From the NCBI RefSeq assembly GCF_007827045.1, contig NZ_RPFW01000003.1, positions 248,001-312,000 on the forward strand: a DNA stretch of 64,000 bases. Direction: 5' to 3'. This DNA comes from Trebonia kvetii (GTDB lineage: Bacteria; Actinomycetota; Actinomycetes; Streptosporangiales; Streptosporangiaceae). The notes beneath the pieces are model-generated. The model did not search any database, was not told the origin of the DNA, and saw only the letters and a list, made by a program, of their open reading frames with translations. The position numbers and the translations under genes were made by a program. Positions 50,906-61,239 of the stretch are shown here, one piece after another. How positions within the stretch are numbered: position 1 is the first letter of the stretch; every line of letters begins with the position of its first letter.

Positions 50906-52369
50906 TCAGTCCCCCGCGCGGGGCTCGCTTTCAATGGGCAGCCGGAAGAAGACAGACCGCAGCGCGAATCGTGCGATAAGCATCATGACCAGCCCGGAGG
51001 CGATGACCCCGAGGAGTGTCCAGACCTGCGCCTGCGACGAGTCCCAGGCGCTCGACAGCGACCGGTACAGGATGTAGCCAAGGAAGCCGGCCGCGCCGAG
51101 CGGCAGGACACCCACGACAATCGCGTCCCGCCACGAGGCGGTGATCCGGCGCCGGTAGTACGTCAGCGCGGCCAGCGTGGTGAGGATGTACAGGATCGCG
51201 AGCAGGTCCCCGAGAATCGAGATGATGTCGACGAACGCACTCTGCAGGGAGGTGGCGAGCAAGTAGACCGCGCTGATAGCGGCGATAAGCACGCCAACGA
51301 CAACGCTTGAGGCAACCGGGGTGGAATACCTCCGGGAGACGCCGGCGAGGAATCCCGGCAGCGCCCGGTAGCTGGCCATGCCGTAGACGATGCGGGCACC
51401 GAGGATGATGCCGGCGCCGGTCGTCGCGATCACCGACAGCGCGATGGCTACGGCCATGATGCGCGCCAGGGCCGTGCCGCCCATGACCTGGGCGATGTAG
51501 ACCAGCGCGGAACCGCCATTCTCCTGCAGCTTCGCGGGGGAGACGACGCCCTGCAGGCCAACCTGGACCAGGGTGTAGATCACGGCCAGCGCCGCCACTG
51601 CGATCACCGCGGCCCGGCCCGGGTAGACCTTCCGGTGCTCGACCTCCTCGTTGACGTACAGGGTGCCGTCCCAGCCGCCGTAAACGAAGATGACGAGCAG
51701 GAAGGCACCCATGACGTCGCCGTGGCCGCCGACACCGGAAAGCGTGAACCAGCTCGAGGTGATCGGGTAACTGCCCGCATGGTGGCTCAGCACCCATACC
51801 AGGCCGGCGATGGCTATCCCGATGAGGATCGCGTACTCGATCACGGCCATGCCGATCTGGGCGCGGGCGGAGATCCGGATGCCCACCACGGCGAGGACGA
51901 GCATCACGAGGACGACGATGCCGGCGATGGCCACCGAGGCCCCGGTGCCCGCCGAGTCGGCACCGGTGACCGCCAGGATCGACGGGCCGAGGACGATCAC
52001 CCCGGCGACGGTGCCGACTATATAGGTGACGATCATCAGCCACCCGGTGAGGAACCCGAGGTAAGGGTTGATCGCCCGGCCGACCCACTCGAACGACGCG
52101 CCGCAGTTGGCGCTCCACAGGTTCAACCGGCGGTACGCGTTCGCGATGATCAGCATGGGGATCGCCGCGATCAGCAGAATGGGGCCGCTGGCGTAAGCCG
52201 TCGCCGCCGCGAACGCGGCGAGCGAAATCGCGACCGTGGCGGCCGGGGCAGACGTGGCCATGCCGATCACGGTGGCCTGTGCGATCCCGATCGCATCGGG
52301 CTTCAGCAGATCCTGCCTGTCCCTGACCGGCTCCGCGGCCGCCTGGACGCCCGGAGGCTTACTAGCCAT
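50906..52369 (-). CDS. APC-superfamily amino acid permease
   Basis: A 487-residue transporter with about 12 membrane helices. The first helices (AIGIAQATVIGMATSAPAAT) and the central signature GVLPLG-rich loops fit the amino acid-polyamine-organocation superfamily, as does NCGASFEWVGRAINPYLGFLTGW (shown in parts: NCGASFEWVGRAI, NPYLGFLTGW). The ATG at 52369 follows GGAAGGGAAATTA; the open frame continues upstream to 52561 but that part lacks coding character. Substrate not identifiable. It lies 16 bases from the convergent GNAT gene and downstream of the XRE gene copy 2, perhaps on the same transcript. The 204 bases between (52370-52573) are notably lower in GC and contain a possible small ORF. 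Confidence 0.92.
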   Translation of the reverse strand: MASKPPGVQAAAEPVRDRQDLLKPDAIGIAQATVIGMATSAPAATVAISLAAFAAATAYASGPILLIAAIPMLIIANAYRRLNLWSANCGASFEWVGRAINPYLGFLTGWLMIVTYIVGTVAGVIVLGPSILAVTGADSAGTGASVAIAGIVVLVMLVLAVVGIRISARAQIGMAVIEYAILIGIAIAGLVWVLSHHAGSYPITSSWFTLSGVGGHGDVMGAFLLVIFVYGGWDGTLYVNEEVEHRKVYPGRAAVIAVAALAVIYTLVQVGLQGVVSPAKLQENGGSALVYIAQVMGGTALARIMAVAIALSVIATTGAGIILGARIVYGMASYRALPGFLAGVSRRYSTPVASSVVVGVLIAAISAVYLLATSLQSAFVDIISILGDLLAILYILTTLAALTYYRRRITASWRDAIVVGVLPLGAAGFLGYILYRSLSSAWDSSQAQVWTLLGVIASGLVMMLIARFALRSVFFRLPIESEPRAGD

Positions 52370-52573
52370 TAATTTCCCTTCCGGCCTCGACATCAGTGAA
52401 TATTTCCTGCGTTCTAACATCGGAAGCAGCAGTAAGCAAGCAAGACTCATCCGAGTGCCCGGACGGCACATTATCACCAAATACCGGTGACTTACCGGCC
52501 TGTTGCACGCAGGCATCACACAGCTGCTTGATGGCATCAGCAACAGGAATCGTGTCGTCACTCTTGTGGCCTC

Positions 52574-53476
52574 TTATGTCTCCTTGACAACTTGCTCGAT
52601 AAAACGGGTGGTGGCGTCGGGGGTCAGCGCCTCGCTGCTGAGCTGATCCATAACCGCCAGGTAATGCTCGACGTCGGAACGCTGCTCCAGGTAGACGGCG
52701 CCGGTGAGCTGCTCCATGTACACCACGTCGGGCAGGTACTGCTCCTCGAACCGCAAGATCGCGAACGACCCGCTGGCGCCGGCGTGACCGCCGCGGTCGA
52801 ACGGCACGACCTGGAGGGTGACCTGTGGCAGCGCGGTCACCTCGAGGAGACGGCGGAGCTGCGCCCGCATCGCGGTCAGGCCGCCGACCGGCCGTCGCAG
52901 CACCGCCTCGTCCATGACCGACCAGATCCGTGGCGCGTCCTCCCTGACAAGCAGGTCCTGGCGCTTGACCCGGAGCCCGACCCGGCGTTCGATCTCGTCC
53001 GGCGGCGCGGTCTGATGGCCGAGGAGCGTGACGGCCCTGGCGTAGTCCTCGGTCTGGAACAGGCCGTGCACGAACTGGATCTCGAAGGTCCTGATGGTCG
53101 AGGACGCGGACTCGAGCCCGAGGTAGTTCTCGAACCAGTCGGGCAGTACGTCGCTGTAGCTGGTCCACCAGTCCTGTCTTCTCGACTGCCTGGCCAGGTA
53201 GATGAACTTGGACTGGGACTGCTCGTCGATCACGCCGTACAGGGTGAGCAGGTCGATGACATCGCGCGTTTTGAATCCGACCCGCCCGGTCTCCATCCGG
53301 CTGATCTTCGACCGGGACGCGCGGATCTCGTAACCGGCCTGCTCCGGCGTGACGTTGGCCGCTTCGCGGAGGCGGCGAAGCTGGGAGCCGAGCAGCATGC
53401 GAAGGACGAAGCCGTCGACTTGCGGGTCTTCCATGCCAGGGTCTGGCTGCTTGCCGCCCGGGCCCCCAGTATTCAT
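52574..53476 (-). CDS. XRE-family regulator with DUF5753 domain, copy 2
   Basis: A 300-residue regulator related to copy 1. The helix-turn-helix (about 25-80) reads LRRLREAANVTPEQAGYEI and ASRSKISRMETGRVGFKTRD; the DUF5753 domain has DWFENYLGLESASS, IQFVHGLFQTEDYARAV, SVMDEAVLRRPVGG and VTLQVVPFDRGGHAGASGSF. The ATG at 53476 gives the same spacing of the N-terminus as copy 1; an ATG 14 codons later is an alternative. The DUF397 gene copy 2 lies upstream on the same strand. Together with copy 1 it forms a mirrored set around the GNAT and permease genes. Confidence 0.93.
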   Translation of the reverse strand: MNTGGPGGKQPDPGMEDPQVDGFVLRMLLGSQLRRLREAANVTPEQAGYEIRASRSKISRMETGRVGFKTRDVIDLLTLYGVIDEQSQSKFIYLARQSRRQDWWTSYSDVLPDWFENYLGLESASSTIRTFEIQFVHGLFQTEDYARAVTLLGHQTAPPDEIERRVGLRVKRQDLLVREDAPRIWSVMDEAVLRRPVGGLTAMRAQLRRLLEVTALPQVTLQVVPFDRGGHAGASGSFAILRFEEQYLPDVVYMEQLTGAVYLEQRSDVEHYLAVMDQLSSEALTPDATTRFIEQVVKET

Positions 53477-53629
53477 TACTGCTCCGACGCCGCTAGAACC
53501 GCACTTCGCGCTATTCAGCCATGCGAGCAGCCGCGGCACCGCCCCGCGGTCTCTCCCCGCATTTTACCCGGCTGGCAACCGCGTGCGCATTCATACGGGA
53601 CTGGCTGGCATCATGTTGCCAATTGTGAC

Positions 53630-53857
53630 TTAAGCGAGATCGTCGAACTCCCCGGCCTTCGCTCCCGCGAGGAACGCGGCGATTTCGGCACGGGTGTAAA
53701 TCAGTGCAGGTCCGGACGGGTAGCGCGAGTTGCGGACAGCGACTGCTCCGTCAGGCAGCGACGCCACCTCGACGCACGAGCCGCTTGGGTTGCTGTGCTC
53801 GCTCTTTCGCCAGGTCACTTCGAGCCGGTCGGCGGGTACTCCGTTTTCTGCGGGCAT
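53630..53857 (-). CDS. DUF397 protein, copy 2
   Basis: A 75-residue DUF397 protein: VTWRKSEHSNPSGSCVEVAS, then GAVAVRNSRYPSGPALIYTRAEIAAFLAGAKAG (cited as AVAVRNSRYPSGPALIY and EIAAFLAGAKAG). It has the conserved Trp, the Asn-Pro-Ser-Gly loop and Cys. It is followed by the XRE-DUF5753 gene copy 2. The RBS is GAGGGAGA, eight bases before the ATG. The promoter region carries TGCAC palindromes like those of copy 1. Probable antagonist or co-factor of its XRE neighbour. Confidence 0.92.
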   Translation of the reverse strand: MPAENGVPADRLEVTWRKSEHSNPSGSCVEVASLPDGAVAVRNSRYPSGPALIYTRAEIAAFLAGAKAGEFDDLA

Positions 53858-53924
53858 CCAGCTATCTCCCTCGATGAGTGAAACACCTACGGGATATCGA
53901 CAGAACGCAGACTACCGCTAAATT

Positions 53925-53943
53925 CTGCACAGTGCAGATGCAC
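53925..53943. promoter_or_regulatory. TGCAC palindrome cluster before DUF397 gene 2
   Basis: CTGCAC-A-GTGCAG (53925-53937) overlaps GTGCAGATGCAC (53932-53943), about 70 bases upstream of the minus-strand DUF397 start. On that strand the second site reads GTGCATCTGCAC, one base from the perfect palindrome GTGCATATGCAC before DUF397 gene 1. The rest of 53858-54075 shows no gene. Confidence 0.6.
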
Positions 53944-54075
53944 ATGGCAGACGGGAAGTGCCGAAACTTTCGCAAAATAACGTGCAGATGACCAATTTCT
54001 AACGCAAATGCGAGTAGCGGGCCATCATCAGACGATGACCCGCTACCCAGGGCGATTTCTTGCCCCGTCACGCCT

Positions 54076-56202
<2,127 letters not shown>

Positions 56203-56430
56203 GAAAGTATCTCCTCCGCGTCCCTGCGTAGGCGCGCCTGTCGGCGCTCTTACTGATCGCTTTGTCCCACCGCTTTGCGCTGTCGCCCCGGTGATACCCA
56301 GAGCCGCAATCCAAATTTAACGCGCATACCTGGCGCCGACCATGGGGCAGCCGCCCATGCTGCGCCCAGCGAACAGCTATGTCAATTGCGTTAACCAGGG
56401 AGCAGGGGTGCGCCCGGACGTGGCCTGGCC

Positions 56431-56898
56431 TCAGCCGAGGCGGGTGATGGCCGCCTGGCGCGGCAGGGAGATGAAGGAAAGCGCGGGGTTGCTGATCTCG
56501 GGGAACGTCTCGTCCATGCCGGTGATGGCCATGATCTTGAGCAGCGCGGGACGCGCGCCCGTCAGTTCGAGTGAGCGGCCGGAACGGCGCGCGTGCGCGG
56601 CCACCCTGGCAAGCACGCCAAGGCCCGCCGCGTCACAGAAGGTCAGCTCGGAGAGGTTCATCGTGACCGGTCCTTCCTGGCTGTCGACCACGTCGCGCAG
56701 GTACGCGTACGCCTGGTCCGCGGTGGCGATGTCAAGCTCGCCGCGCACCCGGACGGTCGCCTTGCCCTCGGTCGTCACGAGGTACGCCAGTTCCAGTTGC
56801 AGTGCCTGGCCGGCGAGATCGATGACTGCCCCCATGTCGCTATCGGTCCCCCTGTCGGGCGGAGCCTGGTCCCCTGCGACGCGGCTCACGCGTTTCAT
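56431..56898 (-). CDS. STAS-domain anti-anti-sigma-like protein without the phospho-serine
   Basis: A 155-residue single STAS-domain protein. The fold shows VRVRGELDIATADQAYAYLRDVV and MNLSELTFCDAAGLGVLARV (each one a known STAS block). In antagonists such as SpoIIAA the second block reads DSSGL, with the first Ser phosphorylated by an anti-sigma kinase; here it reads DAAGL, so this switch is absent. It may be permanently active or non-switching, and many actinobacterial STAS proteins share this change. The ATG at 56898 has GAGGAGGGGA upstream; the alternative TTG one codon earlier is less likely. No anti-sigma factor gene is adjacent. Confidence 0.88.
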   Translation of the reverse strand: MKRVSRVAGDQAPPDRGTDSDMGAVIDLAGQALQLELAYLVTTEGKATVRVRGELDIATADQAYAYLRDVVDSQEGPVTMNLSELTFCDAAGLGVLARVAAHARRSGRSLELTGARPALLKIMAITGMDETFPEISNPALSFISLPRQAAITRLG

Positions 56899-56902
56899 CA
56901 AA

Positions 56903-57233
56903 ATTTCCCCTCCTCGATCGTAGTGAACGAAAAGCTACCTCTGCACCTACCTCGTCCAATTTCGTGCTATCCGCCCCGGGATGCTCTAGTAACAGTGAAG
57001 ACCGGGAACCTTACGGTGGCACCGCCCTGTCACTGAATAAAACGTAAGAGGGTGCTGGATGGTTCTCGTGTTCTTTCTGTGACTGCTTCCTCACGGAACG
57101 TCGTCAAGCGACGAACAGTTACCGCGCGATCACGGAAAGTGAGATCTATCACGCCGCGGCGGCGGGGGGCAACCGCCACGCCGGGCCGGACCCTGGGTCA
57201 CTCCCGCAACCGCGTGCACGCGGGACCATGATT
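56903..57233. other. Gene-free stretch
   Basis: Between the STAS start and the cytochrome b terminator. Lower GC at 56920-57120, with several AT-rich patches suitable for the STAS promoter on the minus strand. CCGCGTGCACGCGG (57210-57223) is a small palindrome. I see no ORF with coding character. Confidence 0.5.
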
Positions 57234-57265
57234 GCCAACTGCCGCACCATTGTGCGGCAGTTGGC
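57234..57265 (-). terminator. Terminator of cytochrome b gene
   Basis: Perfect 14-base stem GCCAACTGCCGCAC/GTGCGGCAGTTGGC (57234-57247 and 57252-57265), loop CATT, 17 bases beyond the cytochrome b stop. Confidence 0.85.
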
Positions 57266-57282
57266 GCGGTCAGGTAAGACGG

Positions 57283-59220
57283 TCACCGGGTCACGCCCGA
57301 CCGCGCGGACCGGTCGCCGTCGGCCTCCGCCGTGCCCTCAGCCCGGTCGCCCCAGGATCGCCAGATCAACCGGTGCACCGGGATGAGCCTGGGAATGTCC
57401 CGCAGTCCGGGTAGGAACGGCACGAGCAGCAGCAGCAGCGTCGCGAGGCCCGTCATGTATATCGCGATCAGGTCCAGGTTGAAGGAGTTCTCCCAGCCAG
57501 GCACGTGGTACCACAGCTGGTACAGCCAGAGCCAGGGCTGGCCCGGGTAGCTGCCCGTCTCGTTCATCACGCCCCACGTGTCGCCGGTCAGGTTCATCGC
57601 CGCGGCCTGATTCGCGTAGTACTGGCCGTCGGCGAGGAACAGCAGCGGCCTGGTGAAGTCGGTGCCGTAGAACGGCTGCTGCGCGCTGAGATCGCCGTCG
57701 AGCGCGCCGCTGCGGGCCAGCGTGAGCTCGGTCGCGAGCATGACCGGGACCGGGCCGTCGGCGGCCCTCGGCAGCACCGGGCTGCCGTTCACGAAGGTGA
57801 CCTTCTGCACGGCCTTGTTGTAAGCCGCGGCCCAGGCGTCCTGCTGCGCCGGCGTCGCCGCGTCGTATATGCGCAGCGCGGCGGCGAGCTGCGGGTCGGT
57901 CGGCGCGGACTTTGCCAGCGGGTCGAGCACGAAAGTCTTCGCCGTGTCGATCGGCTGCCGCACCCCGGTGATGTTCGCCGGCGCGAAGAGCAGGCTCTGC
58001 GGGGTGCCGTTGCTGTTGTACGGCGGCCCGTAGCCGGCCGTGCCGCTCGTCCCGTCGAGCTCGCTCGCCGCGGTGCCGAGGAAGTCGGACGGCGCCACCT
58101 GCACCCAGCTGCGCACGGTGGCCGGCGGGACGTCGGGCGACGACAGCAGGCTGGCCAGCCCCACCGTGAGAACAAGCGCCACGAGCGCGGCGATGGTGCC
58201 TTCCTTGAGGATGTCGTACCGCCTGGTCGCACCGCGCCAAGGTGCCGCCTCGGCGGCCCGCCTCGTCCGCCGCTCCGCCCGGGCCTGGCGCCCTGTCAGC
58301 TCGCGCAGCGCCGTCGGCGTCGGCATCCGCAGCGTCGGGTACCTGGCGGGCAGCGGGTGGCTGACGCCGCGGACCCTGACCAGCAGCACGTGCGCGCCGA
58401 CCAGGGCGATGAGCACGACGGGGATGAGCACCACGTGCCAGAGCAGCATCTGGCCGAAGTTCATCAGGTTGAAGAACGCGCCGACCCCGGTGGCGTTGAA
58501 GGCGTCCTTCCCGTTGGTGGCGATCCACTGCGCGTCGAAGTTCTGCTGCGACAGGTACCCGGTGAAGCACTCCACGATCGAGGCGACGAAGGCGACCACG
58601 CCGGTCATCCAGGTGAGCCAGCGCCGGCCGCGCCAGGCGGCCATCCAGAACTTGCCCCACAGGTGGATGACCATGAAGGCCATGAAGAGCTCGACGCTCC
58701 ACAGGTGGACGCTGTTGAAGAAGTGGCCCACCGGGTTGGTGTGCCACCAGTCGGTCCCGCCGAGGGCGATCGCGAAGCCGCTCGCGATCGCGACGCCGAG
58801 GGCGGCGAGCGACGCCACGCCGAACACGTAGATCCACGAGGCGACGTAGCCGGGCTGCCGGTCGGGCAGCAGCTTGCCCGGCGGCAGCAGGGTGAGTGCG
58901 CGGCGCCGGACCCGGGCCGTCCACATCCGGCTATCCGGGTCGGCGTCGACGTAGGGGCTCGCCATCTCGTAGGCGGTGGCCGGCGCCTCGGACGCATCGG
59001 GGGCCGGGCTATCGCCCCCTGCCTCGGCGTCCCCGACGCCGGCTGGGCGATGCCTGCCGGGGAAGGGCAGCAGCAGCGCGGCGCCGAAGATCACCACCAT
59101 CACCGCGATCAGCACCAGGTTGGCGACCGAGATAGTGAAGATCGACCAGTTCAGGTAACTGCCAGGAGCATTGAGGTCAACGGCAAGTGCGCCGTGCCCC
59201 GCCGCGTTGAGTGCATCCAT
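57283..59220 (-). CDS. Cytochrome b (b6-like) N-terminal domain protein with extra C-terminal region
   Basis: A 645-residue membrane protein. After one N-terminal helix and a Pro/Glu-rich linker (about 65-105) comes a four-helix diheme cytochrome b core. The first heme pair is in HLWSVELFMAFMVIH (His-X13-His) and the second in HVVLIPVVLIALVGAH (His-X14-His), the spacing of cytochrome b6. A later helix (VALVLTVGLASLLSS) leads to a ~200-residue extracytoplasmic domain (about 385-595) and a final helix (LIAIYMTGLATLLLLLVPFLP). No Rieske or cytochrome c1 gene is nearby, and the C-terminal half of ordinary cytochrome b is replaced. The ATG at 59220 follows GGAGG. The divergent PPOX gene shares a promoter with a perfect DosR-like box. 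Confidence 0.87.
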   Translation of the reverse strand: MDALNAAGHGALAVDLNAPGSYLNWSIFTISVANLVLIAVMVVIFGAALLLPFPGRHRPAGVGDAEAGGDSPAPDASEAPATAYEMASPYVDADPDSRMWTARVRRRALTLLPPGKLLPDRQPGYVASWIYVFGVASLAALGVAIASGFAIALGGTDWWHTNPVGHFFNSVHLWSVELFMAFMVIHLWGKFWMAAWRGRRWLTWMTGVVAFVASIVECFTGYLSQQNFDAQWIATNGKDAFNATGVGAFFNLMNFGQMLLWHVVLIPVVLIALVGAHVLLVRVRGVSHPLPARYPTLRMPTPTALRELTGRQARAERRTRRAAEAAPWRGATRRYDILKEGTIAALVALVLTVGLASLLSSPDVPPATVRSWVQVAPSDFLGTAASELDGTSGTAGYGPPYNSNGTPQSLLFAPANITGVRQPIDTAKTFVLDPLAKSAPTDPQLAAALRIYDAATPAQQDAWAAAYNKAVQKVTFVNGSPVLPRAADGPVPVMLATELTLARSGALDGDLSAQQPFYGTDFTRPLLFLADGQYYANQAAAMNLTGDTWGVMNETGSYPGQPWLWLYQLWYHVPGWENSFNLDLIAIYMTGLATLLLLLVPFLPGLRDIPRLIPVHRLIWRSWGDRAEGTAEADGDRSARSGVTR

Positions 59221-59330
59221 CGCCAGGCCTCCAAGTCGCCGCCTTCCCCTCGGGCAAGGCGAATGCGTTGATAGGCCAACCATGTGACGGGAGTCGCACT
59301 CGACCTAGGGAGGGGAGTCACCCAATAGCC

Positions 59331-59344
59331 GGGACCTTGGTCCC
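59331..59344. promoter_or_regulatory. Perfect DosR/DevR-like box between cytochrome b and PPOX genes
   Basis: GGGACCTTGGTCCC is a perfect 14-base palindrome that fits the DosR box core GGGACNNNNGTCCC, flanked by CC and AAACC. It is 58 bases (centre to ATG) from the PPOX gene and 118 from the cytochrome b gene, both good activator positions. Confidence 0.7.
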
Positions 59345-59395
59345 AAACCGGGCATCGGTGTGGCGCCGCCGGCGCGGCCGGGTAAGACTGGCCGC

Positions 59396-59815
59396 ATGGA
59401 GTCCATCGTGGAACAGCTTTCTGAGGAAGAGTCGCTGCGGCTCGCCGCCGGGTCCGAGGTCGGGCGGATCGGCTTCACCGGCCGGTACGGCCCCATGATC
59501 CTGCCGGTGAATTTCAGGATCGTGGACGGGGCCGTCGTCTTCCGCACCGAGGCCGACAGTGCCCTGGTCGCGGACCTGCGCACCGGTATCCCCGACGCCG
59601 AGTACCGGGTCGCCTTCGAGGTCGACGACATCAACCGGTCCGACCGCACCGGCTGGTCGGTCATGATCCAGGGCCCGGCCCACTACCTGGAGGAGCCGGA
59701 GGAGCGGGCGGGGGCCGAGGCCGCCGATGTCGACCCGTGGATCGGCGGCGACAAGGACACCTACATCAGCATCAGGGCCGCACTTGTCAGCGGGCGGCGC
59801 ATCCGCAGGGCCTGA
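59396..59815 (+). CDS. Pyridoxamine-5'-phosphate-oxidase-fold flavin/F420-binding protein
   Basis: A 139-residue split-barrel protein of the PPOX class. The start motif SIVEQLSEEESLRLAAGSEV and GRIGFTGRYGPMILPVNFRI, then VVFRTEADSALVADLRTG and VMIQGPAHYLEEPEE are typical of short actinobacterial members, many of which bind FMN, F420 or heme; no specific cofactor can be assigned. Members are in the DosR regulon of mycobacteria. The first ATG, 12 codons upstream, has no RBS and was rejected. The promoter carries a perfect DosR-like palindrome. A small hairpin follows its stop. Confidence 0.88.
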   Translation: MESIVEQLSEEESLRLAAGSEVGRIGFTGRYGPMILPVNFRIVDGAVVFRTEADSALVADLRTGIPDAEYRVAFEVDDINRSDRTGWSVMIQGPAHYLEEPEERAGAEAADVDPWIGGDKDTYISIRAALVSGRRIRRA

Positions 59816-59838
59816 CCGGGTTTTCCTCCCGAACCCGG
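59816..59838 (+). terminator. Hairpin after PPOX gene
   Basis: CCGGGTT/AACCCGG (59816-59822 and 59832-59838) with a nine-base loop, immediately after the stop codon. Confidence 0.6.
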
Positions 59839-59933
59839 CTTATCTTGGCCATAGTGTGGTATCCGCACATATCAGGGCTGTGCCGTGAGGCACGGGGCGC
59901 GAGTCGTCATGAGCGGACTAGAGGTGGCCGAGG

Positions 59934-60905
59934 ATGCTCAGCAGGGGCAGTGTCGCTATTGACCTGGGAACGGTCAACACGCTCGTCTGGGTGGACGGGC
60001 GCGGCCTGGTGCTAGAGGAACCGTCCGCCATCGCGATCGACGACGCGACGGGCTCGGTCGCGGCCATCGGCACGGCGGCGGACGCGCTCGCGGATAAGGA
60101 GCCCAAGGACATCAGGGTCATTCACCCGCTGCGCGACGGGGTGATCGCCGACCTGGACGCGACCGCGGAGATGCTGCACGGCTTCCTGCGCAAGTCCGGT
60201 GCGCTCGGCGGCCCGTTTCGCCGCCGCGCCGTGGTCTGCGTGCCAGGCGGTGCCACCTGGGTGGAGCGGCGCTCGGTGATCGCCGCGTTCGGCACCAGGC
60301 GATCCAGGTGGGCCGTGGAGCTGGTGGACGAGCCGGTCGCGGCGGCGGCGGGGGCGGGCTTCGACCTGAGCGCGGGCGAGGGCGGGTTCGTTGTCGACGT
60401 GGGCGGCGGGACCACTGAGGTCGCGGCGGTGGCCGGCTGGCGTGTGGTCCGCGCGGAGAGCCTGCGGATGGCGGGCAACGCGATGGACGAGGCGATCATC
60501 AGCGCGGCCAGGTCCGGTCTCGGCATGATTCTCAGCCAGCGCGCGGCGCGACAGCTCAAGGCCGAACTTGGCCTCACCGGGGGACCGGAAGGATGGGCGG
60601 AAACGGTCGGCCTCGACGCGGCGCGCCGCACGCCGCGCGTCGAGAAGGTGCCTGGCGACCTGGTGGCAGGCGCACTCGGGCCGGTCGTGTCGGCCATCGG
60701 CACCACCGTGCAGAACGTGCTTTCCGACATTCCCGCCGGCCTCGCGGAGGATGTCGTGCGCGGCCAGGTCAGGCTGTCCGGCGGCGGCGCGCTGCTGCCC
60801 GGCCTCGCGGACCGGCTCGGCGAGGTGGCGGGCATCGGCGTGATCCTGGTGGACGACCCGCTCCGCACCGTCGTGCGCGGCGCCGCGCGCATGCTGCAGG
60901 CTTAA
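59934..60905 (+). CDS. MreB-like actin-family protein
   Basis: A 323-residue actin-fold ATPase of the MreB/Mbl kind, which would form filaments under the membrane. Phosphate 1 motif AIDLGTVNTLVWV opens it, phosphate 2 is VVDVGGGTTEVAAVA, adenosine motif is VRLSGGGALLPGLADRL, and the connecting motif is LVDEPVAAAAGAG. It is shorter than MreB (~345) and stands alone: no mreC, mreD or rodA follows, so it may be a diverged paralogue with a different role, for example in sporulation-type wall changes. The ATG follows GAGGTGG. A full palindromic repeat lies immediately downstream. Confidence 0.9.
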   Translation: MLSRGSVAIDLGTVNTLVWVDGRGLVLEEPSAIAIDDATGSVAAIGTAADALADKEPKDIRVIHPLRDGVIADLDATAEMLHGFLRKSGALGGPFRRRAVVCVPGGATWVERRSVIAAFGTRRSRWAVELVDEPVAAAAGAGFDLSAGEGGFVVDVGGGTTEVAAVAGWRVVRAESLRMAGNAMDEAIISAARSGLGMILSQRAARQLKAELGLTGGPEGWAETVGLDAARRTPRVEKVPGDLVAGALGPVVSAIGTTVQNVLSDIPAGLAEDVVRGQVRLSGGGALLPGLADRLGEVAGIGVILVDDPLRTVVRGAARMLQA

Positions 60906-60906
60906 T

Positions 60907-61022
60907 CCCGGGGGGACGACCCCCCGTACCCCGCGCCTGCTGAGCGCCCGATGGCACAAATCGCCATCGTATCGGGCGCTCAGCAAGCGCCCATCTCCCG
61001 GGGGACGTCCCCCGAACCCCCG
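60907..61022. repeat. Palindromic repeat, copy C (complete, inverted relative to copy A)
   Basis: A central long stem, GCTGAGCGCCCGAT paired with ATCGGGCGCTCAGC (within 60939-60986), is framed by GC hairpins GGGGGG-ACGA-CCCCCC on the left and GGGGG-ACGT-CCCCC type on the right. Its core on the minus strand matches copy A at 27 of 30 positions. Further down, 61101-61139 holds GCGGGC...TTGTCT-AAA-AGACAA-GCCCGC, a separate hairpin in the ftsH leader. The 334-base gap contains no gene. Confidence 0.75.
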
Positions 61023-61239
61023 AGTGTCCGCTGCGCGGACGGCTCGGCGGGCGCTGAGCGTTCGCTTAGAGCTTGTTTAGTGGCCGTCAAGTGAGGAAGA
61101 GCGGGCATTTCCGGCGCGTTGTCTAAAAGACAAGCCCGCCGGGCACGGTAACCCTGCGGGACAGGCACAGTGGCAGCGCACAGCGCAGGAGACCGGGCCT
61201 CGGCAGCGGCGCTCGCCTGGCGGAAAGGGCAAGGTCGGC

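Noticed and set aside
61003-61017. GGGGGACGTCCCCC near ftsH as a DosR box
   Set aside because: The half-site spacing is too short and the fifth position is not C; it is the flanking hairpin of repeat copy C.
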